Shown: one piece after another, positions 43,808 through 52,427 of the stretch | Position numbering within the stretch: position 1 is the first letter of the stretch | Layout of the letters: each line of letters begins with the position of its first letter | Assembly: GCA_963794215.1 (NCBI GenBank) | Contig: CAWCCQ010000001.1 | Span: 1,178,001-1,242,000, forward strand | Origin: DATKRB01 sp963794215 | GTDB lineage: Bacteria; Actinomycetota; Acidimicrobiia; Acidimicrobiales; RAAP-2 | DNA length: 64,000 nucleotides | Direction: 5' to 3' | Position numbers and translations under genes: made by a program | The notes under the pieces: generated by a model | Told to the model about the DNA's origin: nothing | What the model saw: only the letters and a program-made list of their open reading frames with translations | Databases searched by the model: none

Positions 43808-44752
43808 TCAGGGGGTGCGCGCGGCGCTCAGCACCTGTCGGGCACGGTCCACGTCGCGCCCCATCTGGGCCACCAGAGCCTCCACCGTGTCGAAACGGGC
43901 GTCCTCGCGTAGACGCTCGACAAAGGACACCCGAGCCGGTTCGCCGTAGAGGTCGCCCGAAAAGTCCAACAGGTGGACCTCCAACACCGCCGCCCCCTCT
44001 TCATAGAAGGTCCGGCGCCGACCGATGGAGATGGCCGCCGGGTGAGCCGACACGTCCGGGCGCTCGTACCAGCCGGCGTAGATGCCCTCCCCTGGCACCG
44101 CCATACCCTCGGGGAGGTCGATGTTGGCCGTCGGGTAGCCCAAGGTCGAGCCACCCCGGCCGTCGCCACGCGCCACGACGCCCCGGAGTTGATGCGGGCG
44201 GCCGAGGAGCAACGCCGCCTGCGCAACGTCCCCTGCCGCCACCAGCTCGCGGATGCGAGTCGAGGACACCGCGCTCCCCGCCGCGCCCGTCAGTCGCACC
44301 CCGGCCACCGAAAACCCCGAGGTCGCCCCGAGGTCGCTCAGCACCTCGACGTTGCCCTTGCGACCGTGGCCGAAGTGGAAGTCCTCCCCAACCACCACCA
44401 AGCGGGCGCCGAGGTCACCCACCAGCACCTCGCTCACGAACTCTTCGGCCGTCTCGTTGGCCCTCGCCAGATCGAAGGGGACCACGAGCGTCCGGTCGAT
44501 GCCGCACTCTGCGAGCAGCTCGAGCTTTTGGTCGAGATCGGTCAGGAGCACCGGCGCCGAGTCCGGACGCACGACGGTCGCCGGATGCCGATCGAACGTG
44601 ACCACGGCCGTCGCCAACCCCTGCGCCGCGGCACGGCCCCGCAGGTCGGCGAGCAGGGCGCGGTGCCCGAGGTGGACTCCGTCATAGGCGCCGATCGTGA
44701 CCGCCGCCCCACCCGGCGGCGGTGCGCACTCGTCGGGACCCACGACCTCCAT
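43808..44752 (-). CDS. ribF: Bifunctional riboflavin kinase / FAD synthetase RibF
   Basis: RibF phosphorylates riboflavin to FMN and adenylates FMN to FAD. The N-terminal adenylyltransferase half shows VTIGAYDGVHLGHRALL and VVGEDFHFGHGRKG plus SSTRIRELV; the C-terminal kinase half shows GYPTANIDLP and GIYAGWYERP. Length 314 is normal. ATG 44752 starts the conserved region (EVVGPDECAPPPGG); the frame is open for 32 more codons upstream through a 13-bp tandem repeat, which argues against the longer form. Confidence 0.95.
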   Translation of the reverse strand: MEVVGPDECAPPPGGAAVTIGAYDGVHLGHRALLADLRGRAAAQGLATAVVTFDRHPATVVRPDSAPVLLTDLDQKLELLAECGIDRTLVVPFDLARANETAEEFVSEVLVGDLGARLVVVGEDFHFGHGRKGNVEVLSDLGATSGFSVAGVRLTGAAGSAVSSTRIRELVAAGDVAQAALLLGRPHQLRGVVARGDGRGGSTLGYPTANIDLPEGMAVPGEGIYAGWYERPDVSAHPAAISIGRRRTFYEEGAAVLEVHLLDFSGDLYGEPARVSFVERLREDARFDTVEALVAQMGRDVDRARQVLSAARTP

Positions 44753-44781
44753 CAATCGCAGGTTAGCCCCCGTGGTCCGCT

Positions 44782-44820
44782 GGCTCGGACCTTTGGCTCG
44801 GACCTTTGGCTCGGCCCTTG
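44782..44820. repeat. Three tandem 13-bp units upstream of ribF
   Basis: GGCTCGGACCTTT occurs twice in tandem, followed by a third copy GGCTCGGCCCTTG with two changes. It lies between ribF and the iron-box promoter. Possible slippage product; no function evident. Confidence 0.8.
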
Positions 44821-44856
44821 TCGTTCGGCCTTCCTCGGGCATGGGCATCGCAGGGG

Positions 44857-44893
44857 TTGACAGGATAAGTTAGGCTGCCCTAACTTTTAAGGG
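44857..44893 (+). promoter_or_regulatory. Iron-box (IdeR/DtxR-type) promoter, probably leaderless
   Basis: TTGACA at 44857-44862 (-35) and TAACTT at 44881-44886 (-10) are 18 nt apart. Lying over the spacer and the -10 is a perfect palindrome AAGTTAGG-CTGC-CCTAACTT (44867-44886), which fits the DtxR/IdeR iron-box pattern TTAGGnnnnnCCTAA. Binding there would block polymerase when iron is sufficient. The expected transcription start, 6-7 nt after the -10, coincides with the GTG at 44893, so the mRNA may lack a leader. Confidence 0.8.
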
Positions 44894-45327
44894 TGAAGTG
44901 CCGGGGGCAGTTGGTCGGGAGACGGTGCATCGGAGGACGGGTTGTCGGACGACAAGTTCGCTGGCGTTCTGGCCGAGCCGGGCTGGTGGGGTTGGCCGCA
45001 TTGGCGGTCAGTGCCGGGCTGTTCAGTGCCTGCGGGTCGGGGGGATCCCCTCAGGCGACCGCCGCCGTCACACAGACCTGTCAACAAGTGAGCGCGGTGC
45101 TGAGCGACGGGCCGGACCCCGACGCCGACCCCGTTGGCTACGCGGAGGCCCAGATCCTGCCCCTGGGACAAATCCACACGACTGACACGGGACTCGAGGG
45201 CGCCATCGACGGCCTGGCCACTGCCTACCAACAGTTCGTCAGCACCAACGGATCGAAGACCGCCAAACACGCGGTCAACCGGGCTTCCACCAAGGTCGAC
45301 GCCTTCTGCCCAGGAGCGACGTCATGA
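44893..45327 (+). CDS. Small lipoprotein of the iron-uptake operon
   Basis: The 144-residue product starts at GTG 44893. A basic N-terminus and a hydrophobic stretch (AGLVGLAALAVSAGLFS) end in the lipobox L-F-S-A-C, so the protein should be lipid-anchored outside the membrane. The remaining 95 residues have two more Cys (TQTCQQ and DAFCPG) and are mostly helical. No family recognised. It overlaps the ferric-iron binding protein gene by 4 nt (ATGA) and shares the iron-box promoter, so an accessory role in iron capture is likely but inferred. Confidence 0.7.
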   Translation: MKCRGQLVGRRCIGGRVVGRQVRWRSGRAGLVGLAALAVSAGLFSACGSGGSPQATAAVTQTCQQVSAVLSDGPDPDADPVGYAEAQILPLGQIHTTDTGLEGAIDGLATAYQQFVSTNGSKTAKHAVNRASTKVDAFCPGATS

Positions 45328-46364
45328 GATCGAGGTGGATCTGGCGTCACACCGCAGCCCTGGCGGCAGTGACCGTGGCGGCAGGGCTGCTGACGCTGGG
45401 CGGGGGTTCGGTCGCGTCGGCGTCGGGTCAGTCGATCACGCTCTACAGCGGGCAGCACGAGCAGACGACCGACGCACTGGTGACTGGGTTCGAGAAGGCG
45501 ACCGGCATCACGGTCAACGTGCGCAACGACGACGAGGACACTCTCGCCGACGAGATCGTCACCGAGGGCGCACACTCGCCGGCGGACGTCATCTACACCG
45601 AGAACTCGCCCGCCCTCGAATACCTCCAGTCCAAGGGTCTGCTGGCCAAGGTGAAGGCGTCGACGCTCGCCCATACGCCCAGCCAGTACAACTCGCCCAG
45701 AGGCGATTGGGTGGGCGTGTCGGCCCGGGTGAGCGTGCTTATCTACAACCCGCACCTGATCGCCAAGAGCCAGCTCCCCACCTCGGTGCTACAGCTGGCC
45801 AATCCGCAGTACAAGGGCAAGCTGGCGTTCGCCGCCGGCGAGACCGACTTCCAGCCGATCGTGACCTCGGTGGTCCACACCTATGGACAAACGGCTGCGC
45901 TCCACTGGCTCGAAGGGATCAAGACCAACGCCAGCGGGCATACCTACCCGGACAACGAGACGATCGCCGACGAAGTGAATCGAGGGGCGGTGGCCTTCGG
46001 TGTCGTCAACCAGTACTACTGGTACCGCATGCAGGCCGAGCTCGGCGCTTCCAATGTCGACGCAAAGATCACCTACTTCGCCCCACATGACCCGGGCTAC
46101 GTCCTCGACGTCTCCCCCGCCGGGATCCTCAAGTCCTCCACACATCAGGCCGCGGCGCAGGAGTTCTTAGCCTTCCTCGTCTCGAAGAAGGGGCAAGAGA
46201 TCATCGCCCATTCGATCAGCTACGAGTACCCCATCGCTTCGGGGGTACAGACCGCGCAACCCGAAACACCCTTTGGCCAACTCCAACCCAACTCGATCAC
46301 CATCGCGCAGCTGGGCGATGGCTCGACGGCGATCGCCTTGCTCAAAGAGGCCGGGTTGTTGTGA
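45324..46364 (+). CDS. Ferric iron ABC transporter substrate-binding protein (FutA/FbpA-like)
   Basis: After a signal peptide (about 1-33), the protein has the class of periplasmic-binding fold used for bare Fe(III): ITLYSGQHEQTT, FEKATGITVNVRN, AHSPADVIYTENSPAL, and the C-terminal GVVNQYYWYRMQ, where adjacent tyrosines in the family bind iron. Length 346 is typical. There is no lipobox; it may be released or held by the permease. Translation is coupled to the upstream lipoprotein gene. Expression should rise when iron is scarce, given the operator at 44867. Confidence 0.92.
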   Translation: MRSRWIWRHTAALAAVTVAAGLLTLGGGSVASASGQSITLYSGQHEQTTDALVTGFEKATGITVNVRNDDEDTLADEIVTEGAHSPADVIYTENSPALEYLQSKGLLAKVKASTLAHTPSQYNSPRGDWVGVSARVSVLIYNPHLIAKSQLPTSVLQLANPQYKGKLAFAAGETDFQPIVTSVVHTYGQTAALHWLEGIKTNASGHTYPDNETIADEVNRGAVAFGVVNQYYWYRMQAELGASNVDAKITYFAPHDPGYVLDVSPAGILKSSTHQAAAQEFLAFLVSKKGQEIIAHSISYEYPIASGVQTAQPETPFGQLQPNSITIAQLGDGSTAIALLKEAGLL

Positions 46365-46419
46365 CCCGCTCCAGGCGCCGACGCCGTGACGCTCTGGGCG
46401 CCTGGCCACGGGAGTTCTG

Positions 46420-48015
46420 ATGGCAACGCGCCTCGTCGACCGATCCCCCGAACTCGACGAGGTTGTCCGCGGCCGCCGGACCCATCCGCCCTTGGCGCTC
46501 CTCGCCGCGAGCGTGGTCGTGGCCCTCGTGCTGTTGGCGCCGCTCGTCTTCTTGCTGATCGAGGCACACGGAGCTGGCGTCGCCACCGTGTGGCATCTCA
46601 TCTGGCGTTCCCTCACCAAGAGCCTGTTGTGGAACACGATCCGGCTGACGGTGGTCGTGACCGCGCTCTGCGCAGTGATCGGCACCCTGGCGGCGTGGTG
46701 CGTCGAGCGCACCGATCTGCCCGGCCGACGGATCTGGGCGGTGCTGGTCGTCATCCCGTTCGCGATCCCCGACTTCGTGGTGAGCTTCGGCTGGGCGTCG
46801 CTGTCCACCTGGGTCGAGGGGTTCCGAGGTGCGGTGCTGGTCATGACCCTCGCCGTCTACCCGTTGGTCTATTTGCCCGTAGCCGCCAGCCTGCGCAGCG
46901 CCGACCCCGGCCAAGAGGAGGCCTCTCGTAGCCTTGGGCTGGGACCCGTTCGGACTTTCTTCCGGGTGACGATCGGGCAGGCCAAAGGGGCCATCCTGGG
47001 CGGCTGCGTGCTGGTGGCGTTGGCGCTGCTGGCCGAGTACGGAGCCTTTGAGATCCTCGGGTACCAGACCTTCACCACCGAGATCTTCACTGAGTTCCAG
47101 GTGTCCTTCAACATCCCCACGGCATGCGGTCTGTCGCTGGTGCTCGTCGTGCTCAGCATCCTCGTCCTCGGCGGCGACACCTTGTCCCGGGGCAAAGGGC
47201 GCGTCGTGCGCACGGGTCCACTCGCCCAGCGCTCGGTCACCCGCCACCACCTGGGCCGCGCCACCATTCCGGTCCTCGGCGGATTCGTGGCGCTCGTCGG
47301 CCTGGCCCTCGGCGTGCCCATCGGTGCCAGCCTGTACTGGATGTTCGAGGGAGGCGCCCACACGCTCGGCGGCGTCTCGATCGTCGACGCCGGCTGGCAC
47401 ACCGCCCTCTACAGCGGCGTCGCGGCGGCCGCCGCGACGCTCTTGGCGCTGCCCGTCGCCCTGCTCGCCGTGCGCTACGGCGGACGAGTTGGGCGGATGC
47501 TCGAGCGGAGCACCTACCTGGTCCTCGCCATGCCGGGCCTCGTGATCGCCCTGGCCCTCAGCTACTTCACCGTGCGCTACGCGGACAGTTTCGCGTACCA
47601 AAGCGCCCCGCTCCTGATCGCTGCTTACACCATCTTGTTCTTCCCCCTCGCGCTGGTGGGAGTGCGGGCGTCGGTGGCCTACGCCCCTGTCAGCCTCGAG
47701 GAGATCGCCCGGTCGCTTGGCGAAGGACGATTCCGGGTGTTCCGGCGGGTGACCCTCCCCCTGGTCGGACCGGGGCTCGCCGCCTCGTTCTGCCTCGTCT
47801 TCCTCGCCGCGGTGACCGAACTCACGGCCACCCTCATCTTGGTGCCGACGGGCGTCCAGACCCTGGCCACCCAATTCTGGGCGTACCAGCAGAACCTCTC
47901 CTACGGGCAGGCTGCTCCGTTCGCCCTGGTGATCATGGCCATCGCCGCCGGACCGAGTTACGTGCTGGCCCGCTACTTCGACCGGTTGCCGACCCGGGCG
48001 ACCCAAACTCCCTAA
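46420..48015 (+). CDS. Ferric iron ABC transporter permease (FbpB/SfuB-like, fused two-unit type)
   Basis: The 531-residue protein has about twelve hydrophobic helices in two halves. Each half carries an ATPase-contact loop: EEASRSLGLGPVRTFFRVTI and EEIARSLGEGRFRVFRRVTLP. This is the usual fused permease of ferric-iron importers. ATG 46420 follows GGGAG (AcGGGAGTTCTG). No ATP-binding gene follows; the next gene is an MFS exporter, so the ATPase must be encoded elsewhere or shared. Confidence 0.92.
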   Translation: MATRLVDRSPELDEVVRGRRTHPPLALLAASVVVALVLLAPLVFLLIEAHGAGVATVWHLIWRSLTKSLLWNTIRLTVVVTALCAVIGTLAAWCVERTDLPGRRIWAVLVVIPFAIPDFVVSFGWASLSTWVEGFRGAVLVMTLAVYPLVYLPVAASLRSADPGQEEASRSLGLGPVRTFFRVTIGQAKGAILGGCVLVALALLAEYGAFEILGYQTFTTEIFTEFQVSFNIPTACGLSLVLVVLSILVLGGDTLSRGKGRVVRTGPLAQRSVTRHHLGRATIPVLGGFVALVGLALGVPIGASLYWMFEGGAHTLGGVSIVDAGWHTALYSGVAAAAATLLALPVALLAVRYGGRVGRMLERSTYLVLAMPGLVIALALSYFTVRYADSFAYQSAPLLIAAYTILFFPLALVGVRASVAYAPVSLEEIARSLGEGRFRVFRRVTLPLVGPGLAASFCLVFLAAVTELTATLILVPTGVQTLATQFWAYQQNLSYGQAAPFALVIMAIAAGPSYVLARYFDRLPTRATQTP

Positions 48016-48070
48016 GCGGCTAAGGTGACGTCTCAACCGGAAGCCTCCATTCCGGTTGGGAGGAAAGGCC

Positions 48071-49534
48071 ATGGCGGAGACGCGGACCCATTACGCCGTG
48101 ACGTTCAGTGTGCTGGCCGTGGCCGCCTTGGCGTTCAGCCTTCTCCAGTCGCTGGTGCTCCCGGCCATTCCTGCACTCGAGAAGGCGCTGCACACCTCGG
48201 CGACCGGCGCCAGCTGGCTGCTCACCGCCTATCTCCTGAGCGCGGCGATCGCCACACCGATCGTGGGCCGGGTGGGCGACATGGTCGGCAAGGAGAAGAG
48301 CCTCGTCGTCGTGCTCGTCATCCTTTCGGTCGGCACGCTGCTGAGCGCCCTCGCCTCCACGTTGCCAGTGATGCTGGTCGGCCGGGTCATCCAAGGTGCA
48401 GGAGGCGCCGTCTTCCCTCTGGCCTTCGGCATCATCCGCGACGAGTTCCCCGCCGCCCGGGTCTCCACCGGCATCGGGATCATCTCGTCGATCCTGGGCA
48501 TCGGGGCCGGGCTCGGCATCGTGCTGGCCGGTCCCATCATCGAGCACCTCTCCTACCACTGGCTCTTCTGGTTCCCCCTGATGATCACCTTGCCGGCCAC
48601 CATCGCCACCTTCATCTTCGTACCCGAGTCGCCGGTCCGATCCCCAGGTCGGGTCAACTGGCTGGGCGCCGCCTTCATGTCCGGCTGGCTGGTCACCGGG
48701 CTCCTGGCCCTCTCCGAGGGCCCCAACTGGGGCTGGACTGACTCCACGGTGCTGCTCTTGTTCGGGGCCACCGTGGTGCTCATCGTCCTGTGGGCCTGGT
48801 CCGAGGTCCACTCTGACTCCCCGGTGGTCGATATGAAGATGATGCGCATCCCGGCCGTCTGGGCGACCAATCTGGCCGCCCTGCTCTTCGGCTTCGGGAT
48901 GTACGCCATGTTCATCACGGTGCCCCAGTTCGTCCAGACCCCGACCCACGTGGGCTACGGGTTCGGCGCATCGGTGACCCAGTCCGGACTCTTCTTGGCG
49001 CCGTTCGCCCTCGCCATGTTGTTGGTGGCGCCGTTCACCGGGCGACTGGCGCGTCCGTTCGGATCCAAACCGCTCCTCATCGTCGGCGCCCTCTTTTCGG
49101 CTGGCGCTTACGGGCTCCTCGCCCTTTCCCATAGTCACTCGTGGAGCTTCTACGTGGCCTCGGGGCTGTTGGGGATCGGCGTGGGCCTAGGCTTCGCCGC
49201 CATGGCCAACCTCATCGTCGGAGCCGTCCCATTGAACCAGACGGGGGTCGCGACGGGGATGAACACCAACATCCGCAGCATCGGCGGGGCCCTCGGCAGC
49301 GCCATCGCCACCAGCGTCGTGGTGAGCAGCCTGCTACCGAACGGGTACCCCGAGGAGCACGGGTACGTGACGGCCTTCGTGATCTGTGGCGCTTCACTCG
49401 TCGTCGCCGCACTGGCCGCCGTCAAGATCCCGAGCAGCGCGGATCGGACGGTCGCGGTGTCGCACCCCGCCCTGCTCGGGGAAGCCGAGGTCTTCGTCGG
49501 ACCGAGCGCGTACGTGCCCGACGTCGGGTCGTGA
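48071..49534 (+). CDS. MFS transporter, DHA2 (drug:H+ antiporter)-like
   Basis: ATG 48071 has GGAGGAAAGG close upstream, better than an in-frame start 15 nt before. The 487-residue protein has 13-14 hydrophobic helices. Motif A is visible as GRVGDMVGKEKSLVV, and the helix 4-5 antiporter-type motif C region as GIGIISSILGIGAGLGIVLAGPI. These point to an exporter of the EmrB/QacA kind. The gene is followed by a TetR regulator that overlaps its stop, the usual arrangement for inducible efflux. Substrate unknown. Confidence 0.9.
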   Translation: MAETRTHYAVTFSVLAVAALAFSLLQSLVLPAIPALEKALHTSATGASWLLTAYLLSAAIATPIVGRVGDMVGKEKSLVVVLVILSVGTLLSALASTLPVMLVGRVIQGAGGAVFPLAFGIIRDEFPAARVSTGIGIISSILGIGAGLGIVLAGPIIEHLSYHWLFWFPLMITLPATIATFIFVPESPVRSPGRVNWLGAAFMSGWLVTGLLALSEGPNWGWTDSTVLLLFGATVVLIVLWAWSEVHSDSPVVDMKMMRIPAVWATNLAALLFGFGMYAMFITVPQFVQTPTHVGYGFGASVTQSGLFLAPFALAMLLVAPFTGRLARPFGSKPLLIVGALFSAGAYGLLALSHSHSWSFYVASGLLGIGVGLGFAAMANLIVGAVPLNQTGVATGMNTNIRSIGGALGSAIATSVVVSSLLPNGYPEEHGYVTAFVICGASLVVAALAAVKIPSSADRTVAVSHPALLGEAEVFVGPSAYVPDVGS

Positions 49535-50208
49535 CTGGCGTCGGGCCGACGGCGCGGCCGCTGCGTCGTGACGCCGAGGAGAACCTTGCCCGAATCTTGA
49601 CGGCTGCTAGCGACGTATTCGCCGAGCACGGGTACGAGGCATCGATGGAACAGATAGCCGACCAGGCGGCCGTGGGCATCGGAACGCTCTACCGTCGCTT
49701 CCCCAACAAGGCAGCCCTCGTCAACGCCGTCGTGCAGACGGCCACCCAACGGACCCAGCAGATCGCACGGACCGTGCTGGCCGACACACCGAGCGGAGAA
49801 GGCGTGTTCGAGTTCCTACGCCGATGCGTGGCCGCGCCATCGTGTTGGCGGGTCATCACCTCGCGGGCCCCGGGCATCGGTGAGACGCCACGCTCGGGTA
49901 TCTCCCAGGTCGCTCCGCTCGTCGAGCAGCTGCTCGAGAACGCACGACGGGCCGGGACCGTCCGCCATGACGTGGTGTTTGCCGATCTCGCGGTTGTGCT
50001 GATGTCGGTTCGGGCAGTCGCTGACTTCTTCGATCCCCAGGTGCAACACACCTCCGCCCGCTATCTCGAACTGGTCATGGGTGGGCTCCGACCCGACGGC
50101 ACCTCCTGGGTCACTCCACCGATGACCATTGGGCAACTCGGTTCGGTGCTGACCGAGAGCGCGCAGCCGCTCGGTGGCGTGCCAGATGCCGTCGCGAGCC
50201 ACCGGTAG
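49531..50208 (+). CDS. TetR family transcriptional regulator
   Basis: GTG 49531 overlaps the MFS stop (GTGA). The N-terminal helix-turn-helix domain (about 14-60) shows NLARILTAASDVFAEHGYEA, EQIADQAAVGIGTLYRRFPNKAAL, a typical TetR DNA-binding region. The C-terminal half is helical and would hold the ligand pocket. Co-transcribed with the exporter, so it probably represses it until the ligand binds. The 40-nt gap upstream of the exporter is too short for me to define an operator. Confidence 0.92.
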   Translation: MTGVGPTARPLRRDAEENLARILTAASDVFAEHGYEASMEQIADQAAVGIGTLYRRFPNKAALVNAVVQTATQRTQQIARTVLADTPSGEGVFEFLRRCVAAPSCWRVITSRAPGIGETPRSGISQVAPLVEQLLENARRAGTVRHDVVFADLAVVLMSVRAVADFFDPQVQHTSARYLELVMGGLRPDGTSWVTPPMTIGQLGSVLTESAQPLGGVPDAVASHR

Positions 50209-50399
50209 TCACCCCAGAAGGCTCCCGGCCGAGGCCGCAGTCCCAATGTGCGCGAATTGCACACCGAGAGTTTGCCAACTCGTCGGACCCTTTTCGCAGC
50301 CAGTTCATCGACGCTCGTAAGGTTCACAGCCCATGTTGGGTCGTGACGACGAAACCGCCTCTCCGACCGCGCACAGAAGCCCGAACTGGCCGGTCCTGT

Positions 50400-51304
50400 C
50401 TCGGCGGAGACGGTGTGGCTGGAGCAGACCCTGGCCGCAGCGCGAGCGAACACGACCGTCGACTGGATCGTCGGTCCAGATGCACCAGTGTGCCCTCTCG
50501 TCGTCCACCGACAACGGGTGCGACGCCGCCATCCGTCAGGCGTGGGTACCGCTCTTCGACCAGTACCAGGTAGACCTCGTCGTGAAGGGTCACGACCACG
50601 ACTACGAACGCTCGTTTCCGGTCCGTGGCTTCACGGCCGACCTTGGAACGTTCACCTGGAGCGGGGTGGGGACCGGGCCGGGCCGGGCCGGGCCGGGCCG
50701 GGCCGGGCCGGGCCGGGCCGGGGGGCACAGTGACGCAAGCCTCGGGGAATGTGAGCCTGCCTTCGACCAAGGGCCCGATGGTGAACACGTTCACCCCGAA
50801 CGTGGTCACCGATGACGAAACCAATCCGTTCGATACCACGCAGGGCACCGTGTATCTCGTGCTCGGTGGCGGCACCAATAAGCGTGACAACGCGTATGGC
50901 GCCGACGTGGCCAACGTGACCACCTTCACTCAGATCCGCACGGGCATCAAACCCACATCTGACGCCACCGAGCCAGCCGCCTGGTCGGCCAAGACCGATA
51001 CGAACGACGCCCACGGCATCGCGTACTTCGCGGTCAATCCTGGCGACCCTGGGACAACACGACGATCAGCGTGACCTATTACCGCGCCCCGACCCAGACG
51101 AGCGGCTCGCCCGCGTACAGCGTGCGAGAGTCGTTCGAACTGGCCCGTCCTCGCAGCGACAACCCGCCCGTCGACACCCCGGAGTTCCCGCTGCGCGCCA
51201 TCACAGTCGGCGGGATTTCCCACGCGAGAGGGGCAGTGCTGATCGAGCAACGGCGATGGAGCTCGAGAGCGGCGCATCCCGGAGGCGGCGCAGGCGCCTG
51301 AGTC
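50400..51304 (+). pseudogene. Metallophosphoesterase (purple acid phosphatase-like) pseudogene with TPExP tail
   Basis: Family-like segments lie in successive frames. VWLEQTLAAARANTTVDWIV (frame of 50413) continues one base later as VQMHQCALSSSTDNGCD...VDLVVKGHDHDYERSFPVRG. A (CCGGG)10 tract follows, then a third frame gives GTVYLVLGGGTNKRDNAYG...IAYFAVNPGDPG, and after another shift near 51055 comes TISVTYYRAPTQT. The GHDHDYER and QMHQ pieces are metal-ligand motifs of this phosphatase family. The 5' third (the D-x-H and G-D motifs) is missing. The end reads VDTPEFPL, a hydrophobic stretch and EQRRW, a decayed exosortase-type tail. Three frameshifts plus truncation make it non-functional unless the assembly is wrong. 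Confidence 0.75.
50673..50722. repeat. Pentanucleotide tandem repeat (CCGGG)10
   Basis: Ten uninterrupted copies of CCGGG inside the phosphoesterase pseudogene, exactly where the reading frame changes. Adding one unit or removing two would join the flanking frames. Such tracts gain and lose units by slippage. Confidence 0.95.
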
Positions 51305-51339
51305 CTCGGAGCCCTGACCACATGTCGATCACAGCTCCC

Positions 51340-52146
51340 CTACTCGCCGCTTCTCAGCAACATGCTACCGATCGCGTCCAATGTTTCGTCTGAGACTCCA
51401 GCCGCCAATGCCCACTGCCGTCCGCCACCGTGGTGACCGTGGAGCACATCGAGGAAGATTTCCATGGTCCTCGCCTCGACGCCGAAAATCTGCGGTGCTT
51501 CGATCATCCGTTTGGCGGTGTCGGGATCGATGCGTTGGCGCGCACGAATGAGGTCCATTCGGCTGGCCGTCAGCACATAGTCCTCGATGATCACGTCCCG
51601 CTCCACCCCCAAGATGTCGAGCGTCAGGGCGGCCAGCACCCCGGTGCGGTCCTTGCCCGCAGCACAATGAAAGACGAGCGGATAGCTCGACGGATCACCG
51701 ACCGCACCGAGAGCCGGGACCAACGCGACTCGCGCGGTATCCAGCCACTGCACGTACACATCGGCAAGGTCAACGTCGGCCAGGGGCGTCTGGGCTGCTT
51801 CCTCCCTCACCCGCTCCTGGATCACTGAGAGATGAAGGTATCTCACCGGCTCCTTCTCCAAGAGGCCGCGGCCCGTCTGGTCCACTTCGCGGGCAGTGCG
51901 CAGGTCGATGACACACTTGAGTCCGATCTCCCGAAGCGCGCGCAGGTCCGATTCGGTCAGCGCGTGAAGCGTGTCGCTACGAAACAGCCGGCCCCACCGG
52001 GTGACGCGTCCGTCGGTCGTCGGGTACCCACCCATGTCCCTGAAGTTGTAGGCACCAACGAGGGGTAGGAGACGCGGCCCGGGATCAATCCGCAGTTCGT
52101 TTGGCATACCCGCATCATCGTCGGTTCCTCGGCTGCTGACGCTCAC
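51340..52146 (-). CDS. Tyrosine/serine protein phosphatase (IphP-like dual-specificity family)
   Basis: The active-site P-loop C-x5-R is present as HCAAGKDRTG, followed by VLAALTLDILGV. The N-terminal NFRDMGGYPTTDGRVTRWGRLFRS is the usual opening of this family. Length 268 is normal. These enzymes remove phosphate from Tyr or Ser residues, or from phosphoinositides in some pathogens. GTG 52146 is used; ATG 52107 is an alternative. The end of a second, similar protein is visible at the right edge of the window (VEARTMEIFLD / VEAATMEGFLD). Confidence 0.9.
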   Translation of the reverse strand: MSVSSRGTDDDAGMPNELRIDPGPRLLPLVGAYNFRDMGGYPTTDGRVTRWGRLFRSDTLHALTESDLRALREIGLKCVIDLRTAREVDQTGRGLLEKEPVRYLHLSVIQERVREEAAQTPLADVDLADVYVQWLDTARVALVPALGAVGDPSSYPLVFHCAAGKDRTGVLAALTLDILGVERDVIIEDYVLTASRMDLIRARQRIDPDTAKRMIEAPQIFGVEARTMEIFLDVLHGHHGGGRQWALAAGVSDETLDAIGSMLLRSGE

Positions 52147-52294
52147 ACAGCCCCGAAACCGACGTGTTTTCAGATGATTTCACCCGAGGGTAACTCACAG
52201 GTCACCTTCTCGACACTCTCGTCCAGAGGATCACCCCGCGGACCTGTCACCGCGGAGGGTTCATCGAACTGTTACACGCAGAACGCCCGAAAGT

Positions 52295-52327
52295 GGACCG
52301 GCTCCTCTAATCTGTAGGAGCCGGTCC
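52295..52327. other. Perfect 12-bp hairpin in a divergent intergenic region
   Basis: GGACCGGCTCCT and AGGAGCCGGTCC flank a 9-nt loop. It lies between two genes that point away from each other, so it is not an ordinary terminator; on the plus strand it would be in the leader of the small gene at 52428. There is no T-run. Confidence 0.6.
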
Positions 52328-52427
52328 CGGATGGCTCACCCCCCCGATGCCACCCGGGACCGGCGTGTTGGTGTTGGCGGTGCAGGGGCCGCATCTCACC
52401 CATACCCACAGGCGGAAGGGGAACAAA

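Noticed and set aside
46342..48072. 576-codon minus-strand open frame
   Set aside because: Antisense to the iron permease; low-complexity charged sequence and no start signal.
50673..50722. CRISPR-like repeat array
   Set aside because: The units are 5 bp in direct tandem with no spacers; this is a simple-sequence repeat.
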